This document shows, piece after piece, positions 1-12,299 of a stretch of DNA of 64,000 bases. The DNA is taken from assembly GCA_029204225.1 (NCBI GenBank), contig CM055100.1, forward strand, positions 47,134,516 through 47,198,515, read 5' to 3'. The DNA is from Diphasiastrum complanatum (lineage: Eukaryota > Streptophyta > Lycopodiopsida > Lycopodiales > Lycopodiaceae). Numbering within the stretch: the stretch's first letter is position 1; each line of letters begins with the position of its first letter. The notes below the pieces were generated by a model that ran no database searches, was not told the origin of the DNA, and saw only the letters and a list, made by a program, of their open reading frames with translations. Position numbers and translations under genes: made by a program.

Positions 1-360
1 TTTGCTACAAGCCTAAATTTATGCTTACTTAGTGATCCATCTTTTATACTTTAATCTATACACCCACTTATCAAGTGGTTTCTTCCCTTGAGGAAGATTT
101 ACAAGATCCCAAGTATGATTCTACATGAGAGCATCATACTCCATTTGCATAGCATCCATCCAACTCTTTGATTTACAAGCATCTTCATAGCAAGTTGGTT
201 CATCAAGCATTGAAGTAAGAAAAGTGTAAGAGGTGAAAGATGAAGTGCCTTCCCTTTGATCACATTTGCCAACATAAGTGAGCCTCAATGGCTTGACCCT
301 TGATCTTGTGGATCTTCTTGGAGTCCTTGGATATGCTGAAAGTACTGTACTAAGGACCAC
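1..360 (-). pseudogene. Copia pol fragment: integrase-RT linker and start of RT
   Basis: Minus-strand remnant of a Ty1/Copia polyprotein. The reading frame ends in an EPTCYEDACKSKSWMDAM segment, the usual lead-in to the Copia reverse transcriptase. A frame after the stop at about 121 continues with a degenerate NLPQGKKPLDKW-like RT start. The same stretch recurs at about 2,010-2,414, so two related elements lie in tandem. Only about 120 codons remain here; the rest of RT lies outside the window or is deleted. Confidence 0.7.
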
Positions 361-496
361 AAATGGATCTTTGAATGATCCACAAGATTGATTGTGTGCT
401 TGTTGAACAATCTATTAGATACTAGACAGAAAACAAGATCTAGTTTAGCAACTTGATAGAAAACAAGTAGAGACAATCAAATCTTTGATCATAAAC

Positions 497-1016
497 TGAA
501 ATCTGAGTTCCCACGTGTGAAAATCGGTTGTCGTATGGCCTATAGACAAAGTTTAAAGTGTGCAAAGATTAGTTACATTGGAATCAATCATAATCACCAT
601 ACATAGAGAGAAAATCCGAGTTTCTCCTTGGGGTTCCAAAAGGTTTCTATCTCTTTACTATGGAGAATGGAAAAACATAGTAAAAGACACTTCCTTTGTA
701 AAGTTAGGTGAAAATCCAGCATGTAATAAGAAAGTAGACTCAACTCTCTTGCCCTAAAGTGAAAACCCTAGTCTAGATCCAAGAGTCATGTTTAGGTGCA
801 TGGTAGGTACAAATCTCATCATAAATCAAGGTCTAGATCTTACAAAGTAGGAATCACTACCAAATGGACACAACCACTCCTCTAGACTCGTGGTTACCTA
901 TATTAGGTGTGGATTGACAAGTGGCACTTTGGCCATTCAAGTGTCTAACAAAAATTGTTGACAAAAGATATAATATTCTACATGGCTAGATTTGCCAATG
1001 TAGGCAATTTTTCACA
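497..1016 (-). repeat. Copia 3' LTR
   Basis: On the minus strand a purine tract (TGAGGAGGAG, about 1,017-1,026) is followed at once by TGTGAAAAATTGCC, the expected PPT/LTR junction. The body from about 590 is clearly similar to 29,580-30,022. The far end is placed at about 497, where a TG precedes a TTCCCACGTGTGAA palindrome near the expected LTR edge. The 1,016 end is firm; the 497 end is approximate. Confidence 0.65.
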
Positions 1017-1029
1017 CTCCTCCTCAAAT

Positions 1030-1788
1030 CTAGCCCTGAAAAACAACAATACTTTTATCAATCACTTCAATTGAAGATCTAAGCTTGACAAATGAATCTT
1101 TAGGTAAAAATTTAGTAAAGCAACTTGATGATGGCACATGTTGGAGCTTGATCTCTTTGGCTTGCACTTTCTCCCTCACAAAATGATTAGCAATCTCGAT
1201 GTGTTTGCTCCTTGCATGGAATGTAGGATTAGTTGCAACTGATTGAGCTGACTGGTTGTCATAGTAGATGATAGGGATTTCCTCTTCCATGACATGAAGC
1301 TCCACCAATAGCCTTTTGAGCCACAAGACCTCCTTGCATGTTGATGTCAAGGCCTTGTATTCGGATTCTGTGGAAGATAAGGAGATGGTATCTTGCTTTT
1401 TGGAAAGCCATGATGCTACTCCTTCACATAGAAAGGTGGCAAAAGAACTTGTTGATATTCTATCCACTTTGTCACCTACAAAATGCGAGTCACTATAGGC
1501 TCTTAAGCCAAGAATAGTCCCTCTATACAAAATGCCAAAAATCTTAGTAGATGAAATGTATCTAAGAACTCTTTTGGCCATCTTCCAATGTGAAACTAGA
1601 GGACTTTGCATGAATTTGCTTAACTTTCCAGCACTATAACTAAGATCAGGTCTAGCTATAGTTAAATAAATCAAGGAGCCAATAAGCCTTCTATATAATG
1701 TGATGTCCTCAAAGGTTGCTTCATCACCGTCAATAGATGCTTTTACATGTTGCTCCATTGGTGTTTCAATGCCTTTACAATTCTTCAT
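1030..1788 (-). pseudogene. Copia RT C-terminus and RNase H
   Basis: 252 codons of a Copia reverse transcriptase-RNase H tail. Recognisable blocks in order are ETPMEQ, YRRLIGSLIYLTIARPDLSY, a degenerate YSDSHFVGD, SLSSTESEYKAL and FHARSKHIEIANHFVREK. It lies just upstream of the PPT and LTR at 1,016, as expected for the 3' end of pol. Upstream (1,790-2,010) the frame is broken: RT sequence around the catalytic loop survives only as VEDIILSGND-like text with stops, and the central part of RT is deleted. It cannot encode a working enzyme. Confidence 0.85.
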
Positions 1789-2009
1789 TCCAAATCTATC
1801 TAGGATAGATGTAGCATATTTAGATTGACAAATGAAGCTAAAATCACATCCTCTAATAACCTCTATTCCAAGAATGAAGGCCGAGATCTACCATTTTAAA
1901 CTCTTTTGCCAAAGCAATTTCTACATCTCTAATTCCATCTGGATCATTACCACTCAAGATAATGTCTTCTACTTATAAAACAAGAATAATGATCATGCCA
2001 TCATTGATC

Positions 2010-2510
2010 CATCTTTATTGTACTTAAATCTAAACACCCACTTGCAATCAAGTGGTTTCTTCCCTTGAGAAAGATTCACAAGATCCTTGTATGATTCTTA
2101 ATGAGAGCATCATACCCTACTTGCACAGCATCCATCCAACTCTTAGATTTACAAGCATCTTCATAGCATGTTGGCTCATCTAACATTGAAGTAAGAAATG
2201 AGTAAGATGTGAAAGATGATGAGCCTTCCCTTTGATGACCTTGACCATCATAGGTGAGCTTCAATGGCTCGGTCCTTGCCCTTGTAGATCTTCTTGGAGT
2301 TCTTGGAGTTCTTGCATCTTGAGGTGGATCCTCAAGTTCTTCTTCACTTGGAAGCTCCTCCTCCATCCTAGCATGATCCTTGGCATCAAGATGATTAGTA
2401 GCATTATCATCCAAATCACAAAGGTTACAAAGTTGTGGTCAAAGGATCTTTGGAAGGTCGACTTTACAAACTTGATGCATCTACATCGGATCATCATATT
2501 GTCCACTGGG
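2010..2510 (-). pseudogene. Copia integrase-RT linker fragment
   Basis: Minus-strand frame with the acidic/proline linker (EEELEDPPQDARTPRTP) followed by LDEPTCYEDACKSKSWMD, the start of Copia RT. The coding trace continues below 2,076 with a CKWVFRFKYNKDGS-like block before being cut by a deletion that jumps towards the RT palm. It belongs to the same copy as 1,030-1,788. The N-terminal half (gag, protease, integrase) is absent, so the element is truncated at about 2,510. Confidence 0.7.
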
Positions 2511-4142
2511 TTCTCAATAGTTTCCGTTGACAGCCATGCTACGTGGAAGAGTCCTAGTTGCTAAAAACATATTTTCATTTCAGTCTATTTGCAATGTTTC
2601 ATGTGCCATTTGCATTCTATAATATTTTTGGCTGCTTTTCTCGTGCATGTGACGACAAAAGTTTTCAGCCAGTGGGATAAAAGATTCTGCTACTGGGAAA
2701 ATAGAAAGCTAGGAGTCTTCAAGGCCTACTTTGTAGAATAAAAGTGTTGAGGTTGATGATCTACACTGGCTACACCTTTAGATGGTTTTAAATTAGAGAA
2801 CAACAATTTACCTTTGTGCATTGTTGCATCCTATGCAATCAGTGCTGATGGGATTTTGCTGAACTCATTGGTGCACACCCTTCAACATTTATTTCAATAA
2901 TTCAGATGCGTTCAATCAGAGAGTAACTTGTAAATTATCGTAATTTTCTCTTGAAGGTAATCAATCTCGAAGCTTGTCACATTAAATACTCTGACTAGAA
3001 AATACACAATTCGAAGCCCCATTGAATGAGGAATTTCATGTTACTATGTGAAAGTTTGTATTGTACAGTAAAGACAATGGCATGAAGGGGGTATCAGGTG
3101 TGATGACTAATGAGGTGCTTGTACTGTGGATGAAAAGACCTAGCTCCCTGATGTACTATCCGATGCTCTTCAATGTGCAGGTGCTGGTAGTTGTCCATGT
3201 CAAGTAGAATAAGATATGAAGTTTGTTGCTTGATGGTTTCAATGTAAGACATAGAAACTGTTGAGTGGAAAAAACAAATTCTATTGTGAAAAAACAATGA
3301 ACAATCAACTTCTATTGTGGAAGTTAAAAACACATGTAATGCATAAACGCAACAAAAATAGAAGATGAAATACTAAGTAAAGCAGCTCCAATGTTTTTGC
3401 CAGCATCAAGCGCTCATGGAATCATTCGAAGAGCCAACATTAGTCTCATTCTGCCCAACACAACTGACATTATGAGCTGAGTAGAACCAGAACCCACATT
3501 TTTGGCAGCAGCTCCAACGTTCTTGCTAACAGCAGCTCCAATGTTCTTGCCATCATAACCACAGCGGCCATGGGGCTGAGCAGACGAGGCACCCAGAAGA
3601 GGGTGAGCAGAACTACTCGAGAGCAAGGCTGAGCGGACGCCTTTCGGAGGAGGAGACAAGGCACTCAGAAGAGGGCGGGCAGAACAATTTTCTATAGCAA
3701 GAGCAAAAAACTAAGCAAGAGCAGAAGGTTGAGCTGAGCCAAAATGCAAGTGAAAGCTTCAAAGAACCTTGCCAAATACATTCCGCTCTCAGTTGGATGA
3801 GCTCCTCCCGCCTCAGCTCAGGCAGTTGGCTTCATGAGATAGTTGGCAGTTGGATGCTTAGCTCGGTGGCCCCTAGATGGAGGCTGTAGCACGTGCCACC
3901 ATTGCTCTTCCCTCTACCCAGCCTAAGCCCCATGCTCGGGTAGCTCTCTTTGGGCCCACGAGCATGTCCCACGCTCTCATTGGCGCGGGTGTTACAGTGG
4001 ATGAGGTGCCCATAAGCGACTTCGGCTGCACTAGTCCAAGTCCCAAACTCTAAAATGTAGAACCAGTATAATCTTACCATGCTCTCTAAAACTGTAAGTA
4101 GAGATAGCCAATACACCAAAGCTTATTGTAAGGGTGGCGCCA
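2511..4142. other. No gene seen; short local repeats
   Basis: No convincing coding sequence. Local repetition is visible: GCAGCTCCAATGTTTTTGCC-type units near 3,381, 3,509 and 3,531, and a 28-bp pair around 3,586 and 3,658 (GGCACCCAGAAGAGGG / GGCACTCAGAAGAGGG). Short open frames here are repetitive and unlike known proteins. Confidence 0.5.
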
Positions 4143-5060
4143 TGTTGTGCCGGCGCCTCAAAGGGTGCTAGGACTTGAGCGGTTTTCCCAACATGCGCTT
4201 AAGTCTAACATTCATCCATCATGCACTTACGTAAAAGCCAACTTAGAAACGTAACAAGTTTTGACCATTCAGACTTAAGAAAACTGGAATCCCAACCAAC
4301 CCAAAAGCCAACTCAGAATCTATCCCCAAAAGGTAATTAAAGGCAAAGACAAGCCACACATAAAACCCAAGACATAGTGGTCGCCAAACTGACCAATTGG
4401 CATAGCAGTGAGCCACACATCGGTGACATGGACCCTCGGACGCCGATGACGCAAAAAGGTTGTAGTAAGGGTCATTCCACTTGGACCAGTCCTGGAGGCG
4501 AAACCGAAATGGTAATCATCCCCAAGGATCAACTTTATCAAATTTGGAAGAGGTTACATTCATACATAGACTGACTAGTCTCGGGACCACCAACACGTGT
4601 TGGGCATTGTGCCTGGCTTGTGCTAGTAGAGGGAGCTAAGACCTGGTGATTGGATTCTTGGCGCTGGTTGAGCTGCCCAAGTTTCTGTCTGTCGGACTCC
4701 CCCTATAGTTCTAGTGTGATTCGGCACACCTCCTTTGTCCTGAAATATAGTGCTTTCTGGTAAAGCACGCTTTTTAGGACTTAGTTTTTATTTTGCTAGT
4801 TAAGCTTGGCAAGCCTGGCAGAATCAATCTGGTTCCCGAACATGGGTCCCAAGAGCCGTCTCGGTAGCTAAATCAACTTGCTTCCTGACTAGGCCATGAC
4901 TCGAGCTCCAGAGCTAGCTCATGACTTGTGACTACTTGACTGGCTCACCACAGGTTGGAGGCTCAGTCCTTGACTTCCTAACTCGCTCTGGGACCTTTAG
5001 GGAGTGTCATCCCTTAGAGCTTACAGAGCACCTTGGTGCACATGAGTCATCTTTACAACA
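4143..5060 (-). repeat. 3' LTR of element A
   Basis: Bounded by TGTTGTGCCGG at 4,143 and ACAACA at 5,060, next to a purine tract on the minus strand (5,061-5,070). Its first 217 bp match 7,046-7,262. Parts of the middle (TATAG...GTGNGATTCGGCAC, and CTGGTAAAGCACG near 4,760) are shared with the LTRs of element B, so the two families are related. Confidence 0.8.
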
Positions 5061-5070
5061 TCCTCCTCTC
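5061..5070 (-). other. Polypurine tract of element A
   Basis: Minus strand GAGAGGAGGA immediately before the TGTTGTAAAG start of the 3' LTR. This is the plus-strand DNA priming site of LTR elements and fixes the LTR edge. Confidence 0.7.
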
Positions 5071-5289
5071 GTTTGATAAAGCTAATGTCCTCATCAGGGC
5101 CAAACTAGACCTAGGACGCATGGCACGGGCTTAATTCACCGGCCATAACAACTTTAAATTAAAGATACATTTGCAGTAGCACAGGAAAAGCGTAGATCAA
5201 GTTCACTTACGTAAAACCTGTGTAAAGTTGCAAGTGATTTATTGACAAACTAAGAAAGATACTTGGAAGTTCCTTGAACTTCAGAGTGG

Positions 5290-5935
5290 TCCTGAGTGTT
5301 CATACATGAGACATGCTGCCAGGTAGTGCATTGTGTGCCAATTTGGGAAAACGGTTGCTGCATTGATTTTTCTTCAGGTAATCTTGCAGCACTCCTGCCT
5401 TAAGTTTTTCTTCATACTCCCAAGAAGCCTCAATGATTGGAGCCTGTAGCCACTTCACTAGATATTCGTGTTGAACACCAGTTTGCTTTCTATGTGCCAA
5501 TATTTGTTCTGGTACAAGTTGTCTCTTTGTATCCTCAAGTGCCGTTGGTGGGTGACGGAGTTCGTGTTGTCAATCAAATCACTCATCCGGTTTGTACCGT
5601 TTGAGTAATGAGATGTGAAACACATTGTGGATATTCAAGCTGGATGGCAACAACAATCGATAAGCCACTGGGTTGGTCTTCTTTGTGACATAATATGGCC
5701 CAGCATAAGGTCAAACAAACTTATGAGATAAGCCTTTTGGCAATGTGATATTTTTAGTGTTCAGCCAAACTTGATCTCCTTTCTTAAATTCCAGTTCTCG
5801 TCGATGTGGGTTCACATCAGCTGCCATGCTTCGTTGTGATTGCTCCAAGAATGCCTTCACCTCTGTAAGCTTTGTGTGCCACTCATTGATGAATTCCTCC
5901 CGGGCAGGGCTTTTGTCACGTAGATTTGTCCCTTG
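5290..5935 (-). pseudogene. Gypsy integrase C-terminus and chromodomain
   Basis: Minus-strand reading gives WHTKLTEVKAFLEQSQ and the GDQVWLNTKNI motif, then (after a stop near 5,715) a GPY/F-like segment with VFHISLLKRYKP. It ends in a chromodomain, HEYLVKWLQAPIIEASWEYE (5,300-5,500). This is the standard tail of a Ty3/Gypsy chromovirus integrase; the chromodomain is believed to steer integration to marked chromatin. Several stops interrupt it. It overlaps the end of the protease frame in another frame, which marks the deletion junction at about 5,925. Confidence 0.8.
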
Positions 5936-6336
5936 TAATCTAAGAGGACCAAGTTTGAGCTCCTACCCAAAACTGCGATACAGTGTTTATTTAACCAAGG
6001 GAGGCCCAAAATCACATCGAAGGCATCCATCTCTAAAATCAGAAAGCTAAGTTTAGCCTTCCATCTTCCAATCTGCACCGGGATGTTCAATGGCGCTTTG
6101 TTTGCATCTAGTGCTCCCTTCGCTGTTTCTACCTTGAGAGTAGATGTAACATTCCTGGTCGACAAGCTGAATTGTTCCACTATGCTCCTTGAGATATAGT
6201 TATGTGAAGCTCCGGAGTCGATCATGAAATCTGACTTCCTCCCCGCGATCTTCACTGATAAGAATAACAATCTTGAAGCAGTCTTGGGGGTTGCCCCATG
6301 GAAGTTCCTTTCCATACTTGTGCCGTCCACCCACAA
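5857..6336 (-). pseudogene. Gypsy retroviral-type aspartic protease
   Basis: 159 codons. The catalytic loop is FMIDSGASHNYIS and the second conserved block is FDVILGLPWLNKH, both diagnostic of the Gypsy pol protease. The frame then continues into integrase DNA in the wrong frame (ending TQSLQR), showing that the pol frame was broken by the deletion that removed RT, RNase H and the integrase core. No zinc-knuckle gag is found upstream. Confidence 0.85.
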
Positions 6337-6479
6337 ATGTAAGCTCCTCTCACAACTCCCAACTAGATCAGATCACCTAGATCAAAACAAGTAGTCAGGG
6401 ATAATTCAGGCCTTGTCAAGCACACCACAAACGAACATACCAACCAAAGCTAAACTGAGGATCCCTCTCAAGTCACATT

Positions 6480-6990
6480 CCCCTTGAGACCGGACGTTGG
6501 ACCTTTGCCTAGCCATGCCCACACAAATCTATCACAAAATTAACCTATGAGAAATATCCATCCAACCATCTGTGCTTTCACCATTAAGTAGCACATTGCC
6601 TTAGTCACGCCCCAACAAATTTGGACGATAGGCCTTATAACTAAACAATCGGCAGCTATCCCACACTGGCAGCTAACCACCCGTGCTTTATACCTAAATT
6701 TGAGCAACATCTCTGTATCAATGGTTAGCCCATATAGTTCAAATATGTCACCCCGCACCCCACAAGGCACAGACTATGCTTTCACCTACCTAGGTAGCAC
6801 TTTGCCTCATCTGTCCTACATGCAGACGACGCCAGGCCCAACCGCGAGAACTAACCGTGCTTACACCTCAAGGGCAGCACATTGACTCATCAAGTCCCCC
6901 ATTCTGCCGACCACCCTGACCGTGGACGCACCTGTGCTTACGCTGTGGGCAGCACCTTGCACAAGGGCTGTCCTGACAAATCCCAAAAAG
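6480..6990 (-). repeat. Leader repeat array of element A
   Basis: Between primer site and protease lie about five imperfect 80-115 bp units. On the plus strand each carries a GTGCTT...CACC block followed by GGCAGCACTTTGCCTCATC-like text (near 6,569, 6,683, 6,778, 6,859 and 6,934). The array is collinear with 12,300-12,760 in element B. No coding is seen. Confidence 0.7.
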
Positions 6991-7031
6991 TGGTCCTCCC
7001 TGTGAGACTTGCGTAGCTGACCGACTAGTCA

Positions 7032-7043
7032 GCTCTGATACCA
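7032..7043 (-). other. Primer binding site (initiator tRNA-Met)
   Basis: Minus strand TGGTATCAGAGC, complementary to the 3' end of plant initiator tRNA-Met, placed two bases inside the LTR edge at 7,046. It fixes the orientation of element A. Confidence 0.85.
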
Positions 7044-7045
7044 CA

Positions 7046-7262
7046 TGTTGCGCCGGCGCCTCAAAGGGCGCTGAGACTTGAGCGATTTTCCCAACATGCA
7101 CTTAAGTCTACCATTCATCCATCATGCACTTACGTAAAAGCCAACTTAGAAACGTAACAAGCTTTAACCATTCAGACTTAAGAAAACTGGAATCCCAACC
7201 AACCCGAAAGCCAACTCAGAATCTGTCCCCAAAAGGTAACCAAAGGCAAAGACAAGCCACAC
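7046..7262 (-). repeat. Truncated 5' LTR of element A
   Basis: 217 bp nearly identical to 4,143-4,345. Similarity stops at the A-rich stretch near 7,262, so the upstream (U3) part of this LTR, with any promoter, is lost. Confidence 0.8.
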
Positions 7263-9297
7263 AATAAAAAAGGAAAAGCAAAAGAAAAAAGAGTGATTCA
7301 AGTGACATAATATTTTTCTATAGTTTAAGTCCTTGATATGCTAGATAGCTCTTAGAGACCAAGGTTCTAGCTTTTGATTATATGTGTAGACTGTTTGAAG
7401 TTGGGAGATTTACGTTCTTGTTCTACATCTCGTTTATCTATAAGATTTTCCCTAAGACAAAGTTGATGATGGCTAACTTCAAACTTTCAAGCATGTTTGT
7501 GTTAACACACTAGCCCTTCCTATTATCACAAAATGCAAATCTAGACTATCATAGATCTTTCAAACAACTGGCAATGCAAAAGCTTATTGAATAGTAATTG
7601 TGCATGCACGCATGGAAGACAAGTGAAACAACATGCACAAATTCTCCCATAACCTTATTACTGGAGAATCAGCTTAATTTTTTGGCTTTAAACATGTGAA
7701 CAAACCTCAAGCATTAAATTGATATGCATGTAGCACAATGTTAACCCTTCATTTAGAAATATTACAGAGCTTAAACAATTGACACATAGTTGAGCATATG
7801 CTAAATTTGAGGTTACTATCTTGCAAATAAGCTTCAATGCTGCTTAATAACAATGTTTGGCCTTTCAGCCTATCACTTGGACTACTGAAAACTTTATGAA
7901 TATCCACACTTCAAATAATCCATGGATGCTTGTAGAATGACTATCGGCATGATTTGGTCAAAATATGCAAGATTCGAAGGGGGTTGTGAGCTAAAATCTA
8001 GGCAGGGCAACAAAGAGACGGGTGACCCGCAGGTGACTGCATGTTTGATAGTAGCAGAGGTAATGGAGTGCCATTTAGGCTAAACTATGGGTGACCATTT
8101 ACTTAGTAGCTCTATGACCAAAATGATTTGGACAGCAATGGAAGTAGGCAAAAAGTATTGTGGGGAAGAATGTGGGACAGCTTTGGAATGGAGTGGAAAT
8201 AGGGGAAGAGCATATTTGGGGAGGTATATGGGACCACTGCATGGCCCTATTGCCAATGGCATATGTAGTTGGCCCCCCAAGGGCATATGGCAGCTGCCCA
8301 TACTTCAGCCTTGCTAGGAGGAAAGCATGTCTGGGGATTCATACTCCAGCCCTGTGGATTCTAAGTGAGAAAATGGAATATGTCAACAATACGGCCAGTG
8401 GCCCTCTCTATGGTGAGAAAAGCTACATGATGCCATTGTGGGGCCATGCACAAGGCATGGTTTTATACCTCGTCTCGTTCCTCAACTTGGGGAGTGGGTT
8501 TCTCATCTAGGTATTTCTTCAGTCCTCAAAGAACATTCCTCCTTTGGTTGCCTCCTCCTTGGGAATGAATCTTAGTTTGAGAAAAAGGATGGCAATATTT
8601 TGGGACAGGATAGAAACTCAGGAATCAAAGTAGTCCCATCTCAAATATACCTTGACATGATTCAGTGAACCACGATGAAATGGCAAGATGTTGGCAATCG
8701 TTAGAAGATAATAAGTGTGGATTTCTAACATACTACCTATTAATGGGAACTTATACAAGCTTATTCAGCTTAATGTAGTAAATGATAAGTTGGTCATATA
8801 GTTTCTCAACATTGTCGTCAGTCAATGACCCATAAGAATAAATGCATTTCTTTAATCTCATTTTTCTCTTATAACTATTAGCTTGGTCAAAATGTTATCA
8901 ATGTTTTAGATCAAAATTAGCCTCAAAAATGTGTAGAGATTGGTAGAAGCTACATTAGGGTGTTGGGATAGCCAGGTGGAGCCTGTACGAGGCCATGATC
9001 AGCCATGGAGTGGTGGAAGAATAGTAGTCATTTCTTTGAGCTTGCCAAAACCAAGGCCAGGGTTTCTATTGAGAAAATCGAATATCTCTCACTGTAGGAA
9101 ACCGACTTTTGCACTGTAAAATCACAGTCATGGGCGCACTAGCAGCACGACCCAGCTACCAGGAGGCCATACCTAGCCGTGGAGAGTAGAGAGCGAGATC
9201 TGGGATCAACCCACATCCATAGCCAAGACAAACATCAACAAGAGAAGTATATGGAAGGAGGAGGAGGCCGAAGCTGTTGCGTGCGTCGATCCAGAGG
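7263..9297. other. No gene seen
   Basis: About 2 kb without a recognisable gene or element. Open frames near 8,080-8,510 sit opposite each other on both strands, have no family resemblance and low-complexity wording (repeated GGCATATG). I treat it as intergenic or very old repeat DNA. Confidence 0.5.
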
Positions 9298-9302
9298 GAT
9301 GT

Positions 9303-10527
9303 TGTAGCGCAGGCATGCCAAAGGGAGCCGGGAACCACGACTTAGCTTTCCAGCCTTCAACTCTTGCCATCCAAACTCACTTGGCATACAAGCAGCCAAC
9401 TCGCCAACAACGATCAGACTTAACCAACTTGAAGTTCCGAAAACCAACATTGAGATCCAACCTGGCACCATGCCAGATCGGGGGTCCCGATGTGGGTGAC
9501 TTCCCTCCAAGCAAGCCGCCTGACATACATCAAACTTGACCAACTCAAAGCTTTGTTACAAACAAGTAACATCCATTCCAAGCAAGCGGTCTGACTTACA
9601 TCAGACTTAACCAACTGAAAGCTTCGTCACGAGCGTTGGAAGCCAACCTGGCACCACACCAGATTGGACAGCCATAAACAGGTAACTTCCACCCAAGCAA
9701 GCCATCCAACTCAGCCGACAGGTTAGAGCCCGTTCCCCAAGAGCTTAACCCATTCACGTTCATGCAAGGAACACTCAGAACCACAAGCCGCGACAGATAT
9801 GGAGACAACCAGTTCCTAGACCAAATGGTCCCGATAGCATACTACTGACGTCACGGACCTAATGGTCCCAACGACATACTGCTAGCATCCCGGGATACGA
9901 CCCTCAGCTATGTGCCAACTTAAAAATTTTGAAGCGTCTTACAACTGGCGCTTTTACCGAACACTGAAACCCAGAAGGTAATCAGAGTCAGTTTGAGGAA
10001 AATCCCACTTTATTGATAAATCTGAGAAGGTTACATTTCAAGTGTGTGACTGACCCTAGTCTCCAGGGCGCTAGCATGCCAAGGCGAGAGCCATGACAAC
10101 ATTCCAACAAGGGAGGCTGAGACTTGGTTGGAGCTCGACCTAAGTCGCAACCCGCACTCCCCTATAGTATTGGTGGGATTCGGCACCCCCCTCATACCAA
10201 GCACTCTACCCAGGCTGGTAAAGCACGTTTTTCTCTCTCTAGGATTTTCTCTTTCTAGAAAGTCATTTTCTCTCTAGATTTTATTGATCGCCAGGCTTCC
10301 TTTAATCATGCCTAGATTGTGTGAGGCGATTGCACATCGATCTGAGCTCTCTGGACTTTGCTAGAATCGATCAAAGATTTTCAGCCATAGGAACTTGGCA
10401 CCGGCTGGATTCTAGTCACAGTGGCGCCGGGAGTGGTGCCGGAAGCAGCAGGGGCGCTGCTGGTGCCGGGGACAATGCTGGTGCCAGTTGCGCGGGAAGT
10501 AAAGCTTATGAAGATAGCTTTTCAACA
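9303..10527 (-). repeat. 3' LTR of element B
   Basis: Starts TGTAGCGCAG and ends TTCAACA, matching 12,839-14,083 over its length. The outer 5 bp are GATGT. It contains a GGAAGCAGCAGGGGCGCTGC-type GC-rich stretch near 10,420-10,500. Confidence 0.85.
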
Positions 10528-10541
10528 TCCACCCCACCTTT
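10528..10541 (-). other. Polypurine tract of element B
   Basis: Minus strand AAAGGTGGGGTGGA directly before the LTR start TGTTGAAAAG. Confidence 0.75.
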
Positions 10542-12280
10542 ATAAAATCTGATGTCCTCATCAGATGTCAAATTAAAGTAAAAGTGTCTCCCAATTAAAA
10601 TAACTATACATTTAAGCTACTTTACTGGCCACTTTTTATTAACATTGAAGCTGGCACACCACAAGTTGGAGGCTCAGCTCTTTGTACTGAAAAATTACAT
10701 AACTTGAAAATATCTCTTTGTCTGGGAAAAGCGTAGATTTGATATCGCTTTTGTAAAACCCAAGAACCTTATTAACTGGTGACAGAGGCCTTTCTTTGAA
10801 ATGTTCGCACCTGTCGCTTCTGACTTTTGACTTTGGAGCTCCTTTGAGCTCCTAATTTGTCCTTGATGCACTTTGTGTTGAGCTCCCTGAGCTCTAGATT
10901 TGATCAGTTCCACACAGGTATCAAGGCTCCCTGAGCCAAAGGATTTATCGTTTGATTGCCCACTTTATGGTCCACTCCGTGCCTTGTTTCTTCTGCACCT
11001 TGATTTCTCTTCTTGTCCCAGTCTGATCTTGATACTTTTTCATCTTGGCTCTTTAAGGTAGGCAAAGATTGAGTACTCCGCAATGCACCTCTCACTTAGC
11101 TTGAAATAGCTCTTTGAATCAGCCCAAATGTAACCATTGACCTCGTGGAAAGCCAAAGGGTCGCACCAGTTTGATCCGCATACGAACTATCTCTTCGCGT
11201 TTGTTTGAAGCACCATGTCCGTCGCGCAAAACTTGACTTTCACAATTCCATCACTGGTCAGTTGTCTCACAGTCAAAACAAGAAGTGTACATCAAGCTTG
11301 GCTTCAAGTAGCTCTCTTTGAATCAGACACATGCACCCAAAGTTTGCACTAGTCTGATCTCAATGCGAACTATCCTTTAGCATCCGTTCGAAATACCAAG
11401 TCTCTCATGCAAGACTCAACTTTCACAGTTCCTTCATTGATCAGCTGCCTTACACGTAACACAAGCCAGCATACTCATATGTTTCCTCATCATTGCTGGT
11501 CCAGATAAAGCCTATAACAAGCTTTCCTTTCCACAACAAAAACTTGTCAACTTATTAGATCCAAAGTTCGCCAGTCTCCTCGTGTGAGTATGGCTAGATC
11601 ACCTTGAATTTGCCCCCATTTTGATCAACTTTCATTCAAAATTTGCCCCAAGAGAGAAGTGTGAGTGATAGTTCCCCTCCACTTATAAAATCAGCTGATC
11701 GGACTTAGAGTAGAGTTCTTTGGCCAAAAAGCATTTCCAACACTTTGCTTCCCATCTGCTAGGATTATGGCTCGATCCAACTTGTTGCCAATCTCTGAAG
11801 AGGATCCTAGTCTTTCCCCTTTGAGGAAAAACCCAACTGATACTGGATATCACCCATGCTTAGTGAGTTTTAGTTCTGAATGTGGCCGTCCCAAAATGAA
11901 GACCAACTGCTCCATAGAAGATCTCCCCTGAAATTGCCCTTTCCAACTTTTGACTTCTTGCTTGCATCTTGGTGGGCGTTGTCGCAAATGAAACTAACCC
12001 AAGAAACAGGCTAGCCATCCATCCTTTGCAAGCATTGAGCCGTTTCGTTGTTGTTCACGCGTGAGTACTTGAATTGCAAATCCGCCCCACAAATTCTATA
12101 GTCCCTTTTGTTTGATGGTATCAGCCTTTAAAAGAAAGGTTCCTTCTCGAGCCATCAGCTCCTTGTATCACAATCAATCATGCAAACCAGGCAAAGCACG
12201 AGTACTAAGACTCACCACGAATACATACAAGAAAGACACTCAGGCAAATTTACTAACAAGTAACAAAGACAAGGTCCCCC
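10542..12280. other. Non-coding interior of element B
   Basis: About 1.7 kb with no recognisable gag, protease, RT, RNase H or integrase motif in any frame. Weak internal similarity is visible (GTTCGAA...AACTATC...CAC...CCAAGTC/CATGTC stretches near 11,180-11,230 and 11,360-11,410). Confidence 0.6.
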
Positions 12281-12299
12281 TTTGAGATGGTCCTGCCAA

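Larger units (their letters stand above)
4143..7262 (-). mobile_element. Deleted Ty3/Gypsy chromovirus (element A)
   Basis: A minus-strand LTR element. Order from 5' on that strand: truncated 5' LTR (7,262-7,046), initiator tRNA-Met primer site (7,043-7,032), leader with repeats (about 6,960-6,480), aspartic protease, integrase C-terminus with chromodomain, PPT (5,070-5,061) and complete 3' LTR (5,060-4,143). No RT, RNase H or integrase catalytic core is present between protease and integrase tail, so one internal deletion removed most of pol. Gag is also missing. The two LTRs share their inner 217 bp. The element is non-autonomous. Confidence 0.8.

Noticed and set aside
3832-4574. Short open frames around the left LTR of element A
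   Set aside because: They overlap LTR sequence and have no family resemblance.
8080-8510. Overlapping open frames on both strands
   Set aside because: Low-complexity text with no domain, splice signals or conserved neighbours.
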